Of a stretch of 64,000 bases of DNA, positions 12,452-21,311 are shown piece by piece. The notes beneath the pieces were generated by a model. That model did not search any database. It was not told the DNA's origin and saw only the letters and a list, made by a program, of their open reading frames with translations. Source of the DNA: Thiomicrospira pelophila DSM 1534. GTDB taxonomy: Bacteria > Pseudomonadota > Gammaproteobacteria > Thiomicrospirales > Thiomicrospiraceae. The stretch's first letter is position 1. Each line of letters begins with the position of its first letter. Both the position numbers and the translations under genes were made by a program. The DNA is taken from the NCBI RefSeq assembly GCF_000711195.1, contig NZ_JOMR01000001.1, positions 62,001-126,000 of the forward strand, given 5' to 3'.

Positions 12452-12886
12452 ATGATTGTTTGTGGTGTAGACCTAAGCAGCAACGAAGCTATCGTTTGCT
12501 TATTAAAATTTGAAAACGGCATATTTCACATGCCCGATTGTCGCACGACACGCATTCAATGCGCTGACCCAGACAAGTCTGACGATTTAAAACACTTCCA
12601 AAAAACCTTTGCCAAACTAGCCGAAGACTACAAGGTCGATCAGGTAGTGATTCGTGCCCGACTAAAAAAAGGCAAGTTTGCCGGTGGCGCGAATGGTTTT
12701 AAGCTTGAAGGGGTATTGCAAGTGACACCCAATTTAAACGTGAGTTTAATGACCTCTAGTGAACAAAAGTTAAACCTTAAAAATTACGGCTTACCGATTT
12801 CATTCAACGAAACTGGGCTTAAAAAGTTTCAAGAACCCGCGTTTATGGCGGCTTTTGGCTATATTGCTGGTCAATATGAATGGTAA
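12452..12886 (+). CDS. DUF3010 family protein
   Basis: A 144-residue cytoplasmic protein matching, from memory, the DUF3010 family, whose members begin with a V-C-G-V-[DE]-L segment and read xNEAIxCLL. Here the N-terminus is MIVCGVDLSSNEAIVCLL. An Asp in an early beta strand and the general length recall RNase H-like folds, but no activity is established to my knowledge. The ribosome site AAGGAACT precedes the ATG. It is convergent with hrpB, with 12 bases between the two stop codons. Confidence 0.7.
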   Translation: MIVCGVDLSSNEAIVCLLKFENGIFHMPDCRTTRIQCADPDKSDDLKHFQKTFAKLAEDYKVDQVVIRARLKKGKFAGGANGFKLEGVLQVTPNLNVSLMTSSEQKLNLKNYGLPISFNETGLKKFQEPAFMAAFGYIAGQYEW

Positions 12887-12898
12887 TCACGATATTAA

Positions 12899-15421
12899 TT
12901 AACGCCGTGGCTTAATCGAGCGCCCCGGCGCTTCTTCAAGCGGTTTATCTGGCCAACGGTGTTTTGGATAGCGGCCTTTCATGTCTTTAATCACCTCAAA
13001 ATAGGAATTGCGCCAGAAGTGGGCTAAGTCAGCGGTGGTTTGAATCGGGCGGCGGGCGGGCGAGAGCAACTCAAACGTTAAAGGTTTTTGGGCCCAAGCT
13101 AATAAAGGCGAGCTGAGTTCGCCAAACACTTCTTGCAACTGAATTGATACTTTCGGATCGTAACTGGCGCTGTACATAATCGGCACCGACTTTTGAGATG
13201 GTGCACTATAAAACGCCGGCGCTTCGCGCTCTAAAACTTGCTGCTGTTCGTAATCCAACAGAGCCTTAACAATCTCTAGCATATTTAATTTCTGTAAAGC
13301 TTTAACCGATCGAATACCCAATAAATAAGGCGAAAGCCAGCGTTCGATATTAATCGACAACCAGGCCTGGTCGTAACTTGGCCAATCCACATTAAAGCTG
13401 GCTAACCAGCGTAAGCGACTTAACCAATGTTCGGCCTTTTCTGTCCAAGGCAATAAATCCAAATGCTCCGCCAATAACGCCAGTAGGGCGACTTCAAATT
13501 CTTCAGCGCTAATCGAGTCGGCGGATTTTTCACTTAAAATCAGTTTGCCCAAACCACGTTGTTCACTTGCCACCAATTCACGTTTTTTAGGGTCAAACTT
13601 TAATCCCACATGGGTTTTGATCTGAGCCGCAAAGGTCGATTCCAACTGTGCTAAATCAAGCGGTGCAGCTAAATAAATGCGACCTTCTTGACGTTGGCCG
13701 TCTAGATTTGCAATCGACAACCAGGCCTGGTGGCGCAAAGGATCATCCGGTTTTAGGGTTGTGCCTTTACCATTACGCATCAGATAACGCGGCTCGTCGC
13801 CCTTGCGACGTTGCGCAATCCGGTCCGGGAAAGCCAAAGCGACTAACGTGCCGCTATGTGCTTCCATTTGTGCCAAACTGTGGGCAATTGGCTTTGAAAA
13901 GTTTAATTTATTACGCCAGTCTTCGACATTCTTTAACGCCTGCTCGATCGCCGGAATATGAATGTTATATTCGCGTTTGGTTTGCTGACGATCTTGACGA
14001 TAAGCCTGCAATACCATTAACCGTTTCACCAAATCGGCATTCTGTGCGCTGGGTAAAATATCCGCTTCCGCCAATAAGGCCGCGATATCCAATGCCAAGC
14101 TTTGCTGTTCTGGCGCTTGGTTTTGCACACTTAATAACATGCGCGCCAAACGCGCATTCAGCCCTAAACCCTGCGCCGCCTTGCCTGTTTCGGTCAAGCC
14201 GCCATTTGGATTTAAGAGTTCCAGATGCACTAACAAGTTTTTCGCTGCCGCATAATGTGCCAAAGGCGGTGGAGTCAGCCAGCGTAATTCATCCGGCGAA
14301 CTCACACCCCACTGAGCCAATTCCAAACATAAATCGGATAAGTCAGTTTGCGTGATTTCTTCCTGGTCAAACGCCGCCATTTGATTTTGCTGGCTTTCCG
14401 ACCAAAGCCGAAAACACACCCCCGCCATCAAACGTCCAGCGCGACCTTTACGTTGTTCAGCCGCCGCTTGCGAAATGCGCTGGGTAACGAGCCGTGTCAT
14501 ACCGCTGGACACGTCATATATCGCTTTACGCGCCCAACCGGAATCCACTACCGCATCAATGCCTTCGATGGTTAAACTGGTTTCGGCAATATTGGTGGCC
14601 AACACAATTTTTCGCCGGCCTTGTGGATCGGGCACGAGTGCGATTTCTTGCTGATCGGCGGACAATTGACCGTATAAGGCACACACCACCAGGCCTGGTG
14701 ATATGGTTTCTTGCAAAAGATTTTGCGTGCGTTTGATTTCAGCCTGCCCCGGCAAAAACACCAATACATCTTGCTGGCTGTTTTTAAGCGCCTGAGTGAT
14801 GAGTTGTTTTAATAAGGCCAACCAATCGTTCGGGTGGGTGGATGTTAAAGATTGGGGTAAGTAATGGGTTTCGACCGGAAAACTGCGCCCCTGAGAGCTT
14901 AACACCGGCGCGTTATTTAAAAACTGACTCACCGCTTGAGTATCAATCGTGGCCGACATCACCAATAACTTTAAATCATCACGTAAAGCCGATTGCACTT
15001 CTAAACACAGCGTTAACGCCAAGTCAGCATGGATCGAGCGTTCGTGAAACTCATCAAATATCACAAGCGCGACATCGTTTAGCTCAGGATCAGACTGTAA
15101 GCGGCGGGTTAAAATGCCCTCGGTAACAATTTCCAACCGGGTTTGAGGCGAGACTTTACGCTCATTACGAATTTGATAACCCACGGTCTGGCCAACCTTT
15201 TCGCCCAACTGATGCGCCAAATAATTCGCAATCGAACGCACCGCCAAACGACGCGGTTCCAGCATGACAATTTTTTTACCCGCCAGCCAATCGGCTTTTA
15301 ATAACGCCAAAGGCACCGCCGTCGACTTCCCCGCCCCCGGTTCAGCTTCAAGCACCAGGCCTGGTGCTTGCGCTAAAGTCGACACAATCTGTGGTAATAA
15401 AGGCGAAATGGGTAAAGTCAT
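12899..15421 (-). CDS. hrpB: ATP-dependent helicase HrpB
   Basis: DEAH-family RNA helicase of the HrpB type, with unclear cellular role. It has 840 residues. Walker A is GAGKST at 29-34, motif II is DEFH at 124-127, then come motif III SATID, the helicase C domain with NIAETSLTIEG and QRKGRAGR, and the HrpB C-terminal domain ending PKHRWPDKPLEEAPG. I chose the ATG at 15421 (MTLPISPLLPQI), the family's usual start; the open frame reaches a TTG at 15460. Four ACCAGGCCTGGT repeats lie inside it, more than in any other gene here. Confidence 0.95.
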   Translation of the reverse strand: MTLPISPLLPQIVSTLAQAPGLVLEAEPGAGKSTAVPLALLKADWLAGKKIVMLEPRRLAVRSIANYLAHQLGEKVGQTVGYQIRNERKVSPQTRLEIVTEGILTRRLQSDPELNDVALVIFDEFHERSIHADLALTLCLEVQSALRDDLKLLVMSATIDTQAVSQFLNNAPVLSSQGRSFPVETHYLPQSLTSTHPNDWLALLKQLITQALKNSQQDVLVFLPGQAEIKRTQNLLQETISPGLVVCALYGQLSADQQEIALVPDPQGRRKIVLATNIAETSLTIEGIDAVVDSGWARKAIYDVSSGMTRLVTQRISQAAAEQRKGRAGRLMAGVCFRLWSESQQNQMAAFDQEEITQTDLSDLCLELAQWGVSSPDELRWLTPPPLAHYAAAKNLLVHLELLNPNGGLTETGKAAQGLGLNARLARMLLSVQNQAPEQQSLALDIAALLAEADILPSAQNADLVKRLMVLQAYRQDRQQTKREYNIHIPAIEQALKNVEDWRNKLNFSKPIAHSLAQMEAHSGTLVALAFPDRIAQRRKGDEPRYLMRNGKGTTLKPDDPLRHQAWLSIANLDGQRQEGRIYLAAPLDLAQLESTFAAQIKTHVGLKFDPKKRELVASEQRGLGKLILSEKSADSISAEEFEVALLALLAEHLDLLPWTEKAEHWLSRLRWLASFNVDWPSYDQAWLSINIERWLSPYLLGIRSVKALQKLNMLEIVKALLDYEQQQVLEREAPAFYSAPSQKSVPIMYSASYDPKVSIQLQEVFGELSSPLLAWAQKPLTFELLSPARRPIQTTADLAHFWRNSYFEVIKDMKGRYPKHRWPDKPLEEAPGRSIKPRR
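13370..13381. repeat. ACCAGGCCTGGT palindrome, in hrpB
   Basis: Perfect 12-mer encoding Gln-Ala-Trp (YDQAWLSI) in the C-terminal HrpB domain. Confidence 0.9.
13730..13741. repeat. ACCAGGCCTGGT palindrome, in hrpB
   Basis: Perfect 12-mer encoding Gln-Ala-Trp (RHQAWLSI). The same five bases (CGACA) precede this copy and the one at 13370, although the surrounding genes segments differ. Confidence 0.9.
14688..14699. repeat. ACCAGGCCTGGT palindrome, in hrpB
   Basis: Perfect 12-mer encoding Pro-Gly-Leu-Val (SPGLVVCA) between helicase domains; 14-bp palindrome with flanking C/G. Confidence 0.9.
15349..15370. repeat. Extended 22-bp palindrome, in hrpB
   Basis: The 12-mer core at 15354-15365 is flanked by CAAGC and GCTTG, giving a perfect 22-bp palindrome inside coding sequence. 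It encodes APGLVLE, directly before the Walker A region of HrpB. Confidence 0.9.
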
Positions 15422-15728
15422 AATAGTATTCTTATTCACCACAAAACTCTGTTCAAACAATTAAATATCCAGCTAATTTATATTTTCATCGAAATGGTAA
15501 CTAACATGACCTATGTATTTTCGCTACATCAAATCATCAATATACTCAAACTTTAATTCTTGATTTAAGAGTAGCAGACCGAACTTTTTTTAGAAAAATT
15601 AAGGTCACATAAAACCTGAGCATCATTTACAAAAATACGCAGAATTTTTATTGAAAAATGTAATCTTGCATAATAAACTTCCAAATTCACTCATATGGGT
15701 GAAATTAATACTAATACAAGTTGTAAAC
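15422..15728. other. Intergenic stretch between divergent hrpB and an outer-membrane gene
   Basis: About 307 AT-rich bases. I see no supported gene. It must hold both divergent promoters. On the plus strand CATAAT near 15668 is a reasonable -10, without a good -35. An 18-bp near-palindrome lies at 15686-15703 and is listed separately. Confidence 0.5.
15686..15703. promoter_or_regulatory. Operator-like near-palindrome
   Basis: TTCACTCATATGGGTGAA is an 18-bp palindrome with a single mismatched pair, 25 bases before the outer-membrane gene's ATG. Its place after a possible -10 fits a repressor site. No regulator is identified. Confidence 0.3.
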
Positions 15729-16220
15729 ATGAAATTAAAACAGTCTTTAGCGGCTCTTATTGTTACTGGCTTAATTACAACAAGCCCTGCAAACCTAGCG
15801 GCCGATTTAAGTTTAAATGTCGGTGGCGGTTTTTTACTTGATATTTCAAATCGGATTCATGGTGAAAACCAGCCATTTTTTAATTTTTACTACAATAAAG
15901 AAAAGTCCGACATTTATACATTAAACTCAGAAAAAGCTGACTACGTCTCATATGGCATCGGTGCAAACTATAATGTTTCAGTAGTTAATAATCTCGATAT
16001 GTTTGCTGGCGTGGGTATTGGATTTGCTCAACACACTTCATCTAACTATAAGTCTGATGAAACCAACTCAGGCTTGACCTACCAAATCGGTGCTACCCTT
16101 AAATTAACAGACAATGTAGCCGTCAACGCACGTTACTTAAATCGTCCGGAAAATGGGTTGTCGGGACTTGAACAAGACGGTGGCTCGGCTGCCAGTGCAG
16201 GGGTTTCGTTCCTTTTTTAA
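15729..16220 (+). CDS. Small outer-membrane beta-barrel protein
   Basis: A 163-residue exported protein with a cleavable signal peptide (MKLKQSLAALIVTGLITTSPANLAA, cut near residue 25) and alternating beta strands ending in SFLF, the C-terminal aromatic signature of barrels inserted by the BAM machine. Size and the Gly-rich strands (GVGIGFAQH, YQIGATLKL) suggest an eight-strand OmpA/OmpX-type barrel. The open frame extends 26 codons upstream, but the signal peptide fixes the start at 15729. No specific function can be given. A hairpin terminator follows directly. Confidence 0.75.
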   Translation: MKLKQSLAALIVTGLITTSPANLAADLSLNVGGGFLLDISNRIHGENQPFFNFYYNKEKSDIYTLNSEKADYVSYGIGANYNVSVVNNLDMFAGVGIGFAQHTSSNYKSDETNSGLTYQIGATLKLTDNVAVNARYLNRPENGLSGLEQDGGSAASAGVSFLF

Positions 16221-16224
16221 AAGC

Positions 16225-16270
16225 CATAAACAAAGTGGTTATTAAGCCGCTTTGTTTATGACAATTTTTT
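16225..16270 (+). terminator. Rho-independent terminator
   Basis: Stem CATAAACAAAG/CTTTGTTTATG, extended by three pairs that include one wobble, around a TTATTAAG loop. ACAATTTTTT follows. It ends the small barrel gene. Confidence 0.85.
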
Positions 16271-16388
16271 AACCTCTCAACTTATATACCTGATCGGATA
16301 ATCTTGCTTACTGTTCTAGTCAAGTAATTACTGAATCAAATACTATCCTCAACCCTCTATAGCTTCATATATCGCACGTTTTAAACCA

Positions 16389-17213
16389 TCACTGGCGCAC
16401 AAAACGTGGCATGGCGTAGTGGGATTGGAAGTTGGAACGGTAGGGGTTAATATCTAGGCCACCGCGGCGAACATAACGAGCATATACCGTTAACACATCG
16501 GGATCGCACATTTTTTCGATGTCGGTAAAGATACGCTCAACGCACTGTTCGTGGAACTCATTATGATTACGGAACGACACAATGTAGCGCAACAACGCCG
16601 CACGTTCGATGCGTTTACCGCGATAACGGATCACGACTGTCGCCCAGTCGGGCTGACCTGTAACCAAACAATTAGATTTAAGCAAATGGCTGTATAAACA
16701 TTCATCGACCTGCTGATCCATCGTAGTCAGTAATTGCGGATTGACCTCATAATCGGCAATTTCAATATCCTGATCGTCTAGACAAATGCCATCCTCCAGA
16801 TCAGACACCAGGGTTTGGGTTTGCTCGATGGGGTGAATAATGACCTTCACTTTGCCACCACTTGCTTTGGACAAATCCTGTTCCAAACGATATTTAACAT
16901 CCACTTGTGTGCCAAACTTAGTGCCGTTAAACGAATTAAGGTAAAGTTTAAACGACTTCGATTCGATAATATTCGGTGTGTCAGACGGAAATGCAAACTC
17001 ACCAATCGCTACCATGGGCTTGCCTTTGTTGTTTAACCAAGACAATTCATACGCCGTCCAAACATCCGCGCCGTGAAATGGCATCACTTTTCCAGTTAAA
17101 CCTAATTCTTCTCGTTTTAGCTGACGTGCAATCGGAAACAATAGGCTGGGATCATAATCTTGGCAATAACCGGAGTGTTTGCCTAGTGGGCTATTTTGTA
17201 TAGGATCGGACAT
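16389..17213 (-). CDS. queF: NADPH-dependent 7-cyano-7-deazaguanine reductase
   Basis: Reduces preQ0 to preQ1 in queuosine biosynthesis. At 274 residues it is the long, two-domain (YqcD) form found in gammaproteobacteria. The NADPH-binding motif ESKSFKLYLNSFN lies at 84-96 and the catalytic cysteine is probably Cys182 in KSNCLVTGQPDWA. The substrate-contacting FHEQCVERIF region is also present. No other queuosine gene is adjacent. It is convergent with the upstream barrel gene, and I saw no preQ1 riboswitch ahead of it. Confidence 0.97.
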   Translation of the reverse strand: MSDPIQNSPLGKHSGYCQDYDPSLLFPIARQLKREELGLTGKVMPFHGADVWTAYELSWLNNKGKPMVAIGEFAFPSDTPNIIESKSFKLYLNSFNGTKFGTQVDVKYRLEQDLSKASGGKVKVIIHPIEQTQTLVSDLEDGICLDDQDIEIADYEVNPQLLTTMDQQVDECLYSHLLKSNCLVTGQPDWATVVIRYRGKRIERAALLRYIVSFRNHNEFHEQCVERIFTDIEKMCDPDVLTVYARYVRRGGLDINPYRSNFQSHYAMPRFVRQ

Positions 17214-17331
17214 AGTTTTCTCTCGCCTCTTATCGGAGCTGAATAGTGATTTATCATAATTCTATCACTCAAGACAAAAACCGATCACGTACAATTTAAT
17301 TTAGGATTTATATTTTGTGCGGAGATCACAC

Positions 17332-17529
17332 ATGCTAAGTGCGTTATTTTTAGGAATTGTTATCACGTTTGGTTTATTGGGCGGCTTATGGTTAGGCTTT
17401 AGCCAACTGCGCAAACGCCCGGGATTTGAAAAGTTTAATAGCCGTGAAGCCAATAAACGTATGCTACAAATGACTTTGCTGATCTATGTTTGCGGTTTTG
17501 GCTTGACGATTTATTTTATGCTCAACTAA
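17332..17529 (+). CDS. Small two-helix membrane protein
   Basis: A 65-residue protein with two predicted membrane helices (about 2-24 and 45-63) joined by a basic loop KRPGFEKFNSREANKRML. I do not recognise it. The start at 17332 has GGAG seven bases upstream and begins at the first helix. A GTG at 17317 would add MRRSH. It is divergent from queF and convergent with the next barrel gene, so it stands alone. Confidence 0.6.
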   Translation: MLSALFLGIVITFGLLGGLWLGFSQLRKRPGFEKFNSREANKRMLQMTLLIYVCGFGLTIYFMLN

Positions 17530-17536
17530 TAAACAC

Positions 17537-18397
17537 TTAAAACTGATAACTTAACCTCAGCGCCGCGCCCCAAGTTGGCAACATGGTATAGGTATCTTGT
17601 TTATTACCATCGGCATCAAATACCGTAAATTCATAGAGGGGTGAAAAACGTAGACTGCTGGTCACACTCCAATGCTCGGCAGGTTGGTATTTCAAGGCGA
17701 CATCGGCCTGCCATGCATCAATTTCCCCATAACCATCCGCCGCAATTTGGCTGTCTTCGGCTAACTTCGCCATAATGGCATTATTCACCAGGCCGGCGCT
17801 AAGCTGCCATTGAGGTGTAAAGCCGTAACCAATATAACTACGTGGATAACCTAATAAGCCGCTCCAACCCAGAGGTTCGCGCATTCGATAACTAAAACCA
17901 GCCACGGGTAAAAAGCGCGAACGTACCGGATGATAACTCATTGCCGCACCATAACTCAGCGCCCAGCCATCTTCTAACTGGCGAATCCACATGGTAAATA
18001 AGCTCAAGCTTAGCGAGTCGTGGGTTTGATCCTCATAAGTCATGCCCACGCCCAGCGAGCTTAACCAACGAATGTTTTCGCTCCACTTATACATATAACG
18101 CGCGCCTAAACGCACCGAATGCATGTGATCAATGGGCGCATTTTGCCCGTCTCCAAATGGCAATTGGTCTAGCTCTTTCCAGTTTAAACGCCAGCGCTCG
18201 TATGACACACTTGCCAACGCATTGGACACTTCGAGCCTATCGGCGCCGAACGCAAACTCACCGCCCTCATTACGCAAAGAGGTCGAGTTCAAGTAGCGGT
18301 GCTCTATTTCAACTTTGGGTTTAAAACTGGGACGACCGCTGGCAAGCACCAGGCCTGGTAATAGACAAATCAATCCACTCACGGCAATTAAACGCAT
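17537..18397 (-). CDS. Predicted outer-membrane beta-barrel protein
   Basis: A 286-residue exported protein with signal peptide MRLIAVSGLICLLPGLVLASG and a chain of amphipathic beta strands ending LRLSYQF, as in BAM-inserted barrels. It resembles uncharacterised barrels such as DUF6268, but I cannot assign it firmly. I chose the ATG at 18397, with GGAG upstream, over the one at 18409. The signal peptide's LPGLVL is encoded by a copy of the ACCAGGCCTGGT repeat. Confidence 0.7.
   Translation of the reverse strand: MRLIAVSGLICLLPGLVLASGRPSFKPKVEIEHRYLNSTSLRNEGGEFAFGADRLEVSNALASVSYERWRLNWKELDQLPFGDGQNAPIDHMHSVRLGARYMYKWSENIRWLSSLGVGMTYEDQTHDSLSLSLFTMWIRQLEDGWALSYGAAMSYHPVRSRFLPVAGFSYRMREPLGWSGLLGYPRSYIGYGFTPQWQLSAGLVNNAIMAKLAEDSQIAADGYGEIDAWQADVALKYQPAEHWSVTSSLRFSPLYEFTVFDADGNKQDTYTMLPTWGAALRLSYQF
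18348..18359. repeat. ACCAGGCCTGGT palindrome, in a signal peptide
   Basis: Perfect 12-mer encoding Pro-Gly-Leu-Val in the hydrophobic end of a barrel protein's signal peptide. Confidence 0.9.
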
Positions 18398-18478
18398 AAA
18401 AGGCTCCAAAAAACTCTATCCACGATTATATAAAACAATAACCAGCTCGAGATAAAAAATAGACACGCTGTAAAAATG

Positions 18479-18510
18479 AAAAAACCGGTTTAAGCTAAGC
18501 TTAAACCGGT
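18479..18510 (-). terminator. Rho-independent terminator of ftnA
   Basis: A perfect inverted repeat with 13-base arms (ACCGGTTTAAGCT) around one base. On the minus strand it is followed by TTTTTTC. It lies 64 bases after the ferritin stop codon. Confidence 0.9.
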
Positions 18511-18574
18511 AAACGTAAGGATGAAAAAGAGGAGGCATAAAAAATATGCCCTATAGAAGATACACAATCAACTT

Positions 18575-19087
18575 CTAATGAGGGTGCGCCTGAGCTGAAC
18601 GCTGTAAAAACTGATTGATCAGATACATCGCCTCGCCCGTTTCACCTTTAAACGCAATCAGTTTGACCTGATCTAGAATTCCACGGAATAACACTTCTTC
18701 TTCGCGCTGTTCAGCAATAAAGAATTGCAACATATTAAAGGTATTGAAATCTTTTGAGTCCAATGCCATTTCGGCTAAATCATGAATCATCGCCGTCACT
18801 TTTAATTCATGTTCAAACGCTTTGTTGATTACCTCAACCAAACTCTTAAACTCGGTTGGTGGTGCATCCACTGCGCCGACCGTCACAGGCGCATCACACT
18901 CAATCAAATAATCGATAATTTTATCGCGGTGCGCCAGTTCTTCCGGTACATGTTGACGAAAAAACGCCGCCGCACCTGACAAACCCTGATCTTCACACCA
19001 GGCCGACATCTGCAAATACAAGTTTGACGCGTACATTTCTGCGGTCACTTGTTCATTCAGTTTTTTAATCATTTCCGGCTTTAACAT
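18575..19087 (-). CDS. ftnA: Bacterial non-haem ferritin
   Basis: Iron-storage ferritin that oxidises Fe(II) and stores it as mineral in a 24-subunit shell. The 170 residues form the four-helix bundle. Ferroxidase ligands Glu17 (TAEMYAS), Glu50 and His53 (EELAH) are present, with a further Glu cluster in AEQREEEVLF. It has no haem-binding Met of the bacterioferritin type. Ribosome site GGAG is close to the ATG. The gene has its own terminator and lies next to the iron-uptake cluster. Confidence 0.95.
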   Translation of the reverse strand: MLKPEMIKKLNEQVTAEMYASNLYLQMSAWCEDQGLSGAAAFFRQHVPEELAHRDKIIDYLIECDAPVTVGAVDAPPTEFKSLVEVINKAFEHELKVTAMIHDLAEMALDSKDFNTFNMLQFFIAEQREEEVLFRGILDQVKLIAFKGETGEAMYLINQFLQRSAQAHPH

Positions 19088-19154
19088 GGTTTTTCTCCTT
19101 CGTTAAGGCTTAAATATAAATTCATCAATTTCATTATAGTCATAGTCGACTCAA

Positions 19155-19192
19155 TAAAAAAAGGGCTTAGGAAGCACAAGCAACCTAAGCCC
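19155..19192 (-). terminator. Rho-independent terminator of the TonB-receptor operon
   Basis: Minus-strand stem GGGCTTAGG/CCTAAGCCC with a 12-base loop, then seven T residues. It begins 10 bases after the receptor stop codon. Confidence 0.88.
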
Positions 19193-19201
19193 GTCGGAGG
19201 A

Positions 19202-21232
19202 TTAGAACTTATACTTGGCACCCAACTCAAAAGAACGCTCTGGACCAGCATAAATACCTTGACGAAGGCTGGCGATGTAATGCTCGTCCGTTAAGTTTTT
19301 CACCGCACCAAATACACTCAGTTGCTTATTCACGGCATAGTGTGCGTTCAAATCAACCGTGGTATAAGAATCCAACTTGCCTTTAAAGAAGCCCGAGGTA
19401 TTTTCTTGCAAGGCTTCAGTATTCGCTGCATCGGTATATTGTTCACTAATGTAGTTAGCTGACAAAGCGGTTTGTAAACCACCGGTTTTATAACCTAACT
19501 TAATATGCGCTACTAATTCAGGGGCATAGGTCACACGATTACCATCATTGTCACCATCCACAAACTTGGCATCTGGCACGTAAGTGGCGTTCGCATCGAA
19601 GCTTAAACCGGCACCTAAATCAAAGCCAACGGCACCCTCAATCCCTTGATGCAGGGTTTTACCGCCATTTGCATTGACAAAACCGCCGCTATTAGACGGA
19701 ATCACTTGGTTTTGGAAATCCATACGGAAAGCGGCTAGCTCGTAACTTAAATCTTGGTTCGCCCCGCGCACACCAATTTCGATATTGGTTGAACGTTCGG
19801 CTTCCAGTTTCTGATCGGTTCCACCGTCAATTGCATCCGCGTTTTGCGCCGGTGCAAAGGCTTTATAAACACCACCAAACACCTGTGCCATAGGTGCCGC
19901 TTGGAAAGTCGCACCCACACCTGGCATTAACTCAGTGTTGGTGGTTTTTCCATCATTGGTATTGTCTTGCAAGTCATCCGTTCTTTGTACATAGCTTTCG
20001 ATACGTAAGCCCGGTGTTACCGCTAACTTATCATTAATTTCAAACCGGTTTTGACCATAAAATGCCATGCTAGTGGCTGACTGTTCGACATCCTTACTGA
20101 GGGTTCCTGAGCGCGGTTGTGCGCGAGTCGCCAAAATTTTTGTGTCTTTCATCATTTCGGTATCAAAACGCACACCTAATTCAGTTTGGTTATTTAAACC
20201 CAATAACTGATGCTGGATGTTTAAACGCGAATCAACCCCCTGACGTTCAAATGAACGGTTATTACCCGCCACATCATCCGTATAAACCCAACTGTTTGCT
20301 GCAGTGGATGCCGCTGTATCCACGCCATAACGCCAGTAATCCCGATATACCTGACTCCAGTAAACCAAGGTATTTAATTTAATATTAGGGCTTATTTTCA
20401 ATTCATGGTTAATGTCGAATGAATCACGTTCGGTTAAAAAATAATCATCCGGGGCGGGATTGTAGCTAACCTCATTTTCAAACTCCTCTAGAAATAACCC
20501 GCGATATGAAATATTAGCGTCATTATCATAATGCGTAAATTTCGCGCTCACCCACTGATTATCGCCCAATGCCATACCGCCTTTTACCATCAAGTCGTTC
20601 ATTTTGAAGTCTTTATCTTGGAAGCCATCACTTTCGGCTTTGGTGTAAACTAGGCCACCAAAGGCTTCACCTGATGGTGCACTGCCACCGGCTTCAATCG
20701 TAGTTTCTTTGTAGTTGTCACTGCCCACTCGACCGGAAATCGCTACGCCATCTTCAGGTGTTTTGGTTTTATAGTTAATCACCCCACCAATGGTGCTAGG
20801 CCCATAACGCAATGAGGCCGCGCCTTTTAATACTTCAATGCTTTCCATGCGTTGAATACGCGGATTGTAATAACGCGCATTACCGACAAACAAGCCCGGC
20901 GCAACCGGTACACCGTCTTCTAATACAAGGGTTTTAGAATCGGCCGCGCTCAAACCTCGCATGCCGATATTCACAACTACCGCACTTTCTTCTTCCGGTT
21001 TAATCACCAGGCCTGGTACTTCTCTCAATGCATCTTCAGTCGACATAGGCTGCATAAGCTCTAGATCTTCTTTGGTCACAATGGACACCGCTCCAGGTTG
21101 CTTGGTGGCATCTTCGACGCCTTCACCGACCACATCAATACGAGGCAATTTATTTTCGGCATAAGTTGGTGCGGCCATAATCGCCGCCATGCTGACAAAC
21201 AAGGTTTTAAGTACGAGTTTTTGAGTTGACAT
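19202..21232 (-). CDS. TonB-dependent outer-membrane receptor, iron/siderophore type
   Basis: A 676-residue receptor: signal peptide (about 1-25), TonB box region IDVVGEG, plug domain (about 40-150, with EDALREVPGLVI and RIQRMESIEVLKGAASLRYGP), then a 22-strand barrel ending GAKYKF. It is closest in style to FecA-like ferric-siderophore receptors. The HemP gene upstream makes haem another candidate ligand, but I see no FRAP/NPNL haem-receptor signature. It is the third gene of the hemP operon behind Fur-like boxes, so iron repression is likely. One repeat copy encodes VPGLVI in the plug. Confidence 0.9.
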   Translation of the reverse strand: MSTQKLVLKTLFVSMAAIMAAPTYAENKLPRIDVVGEGVEDATKQPGAVSIVTKEDLELMQPMSTEDALREVPGLVIKPEEESAVVVNIGMRGLSAADSKTLVLEDGVPVAPGLFVGNARYYNPRIQRMESIEVLKGAASLRYGPSTIGGVINYKTKTPEDGVAISGRVGSDNYKETTIEAGGSAPSGEAFGGLVYTKAESDGFQDKDFKMNDLMVKGGMALGDNQWVSAKFTHYDNDANISYRGLFLEEFENEVSYNPAPDDYFLTERDSFDINHELKISPNIKLNTLVYWSQVYRDYWRYGVDTAASTAANSWVYTDDVAGNNRSFERQGVDSRLNIQHQLLGLNNQTELGVRFDTEMMKDTKILATRAQPRSGTLSKDVEQSATSMAFYGQNRFEINDKLAVTPGLRIESYVQRTDDLQDNTNDGKTTNTELMPGVGATFQAAPMAQVFGGVYKAFAPAQNADAIDGGTDQKLEAERSTNIEIGVRGANQDLSYELAAFRMDFQNQVIPSNSGGFVNANGGKTLHQGIEGAVGFDLGAGLSFDANATYVPDAKFVDGDNDGNRVTYAPELVAHIKLGYKTGGLQTALSANYISEQYTDAANTEALQENTSGFFKGKLDSYTTVDLNAHYAVNKQLSVFGAVKNLTDEHYIASLRQGIYAGPERSFELGAKYKF
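21006..21017. repeat. ACCAGGCCTGGT palindrome, in the TonB receptor
   Basis: Perfect 12-mer encoding Pro-Gly-Leu-Val within the conserved plug-domain motif that often reads VPGV in this family. Confidence 0.9.
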
Positions 21233-21311
21233 AACGTTCCTTAAGCAAATTTCTCAACACTTGGCTGGCGATTTAAAAGCTGGCTAATGTGTCTTTTAAC
21301 AAATAAAAAAT

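Noticed and set aside
13648-14355. A 235-codon plus-strand ORF antisense to hrpB
   Set aside because: It lies wholly inside hrpB, whose helicase motifs are clear. Its translation has no recognisable domain and an unnatural composition.
17214-17331. preQ1 riboswitch ahead of queF
   Set aside because: The short leader lacks a recognisable preQ1 aptamer pattern.
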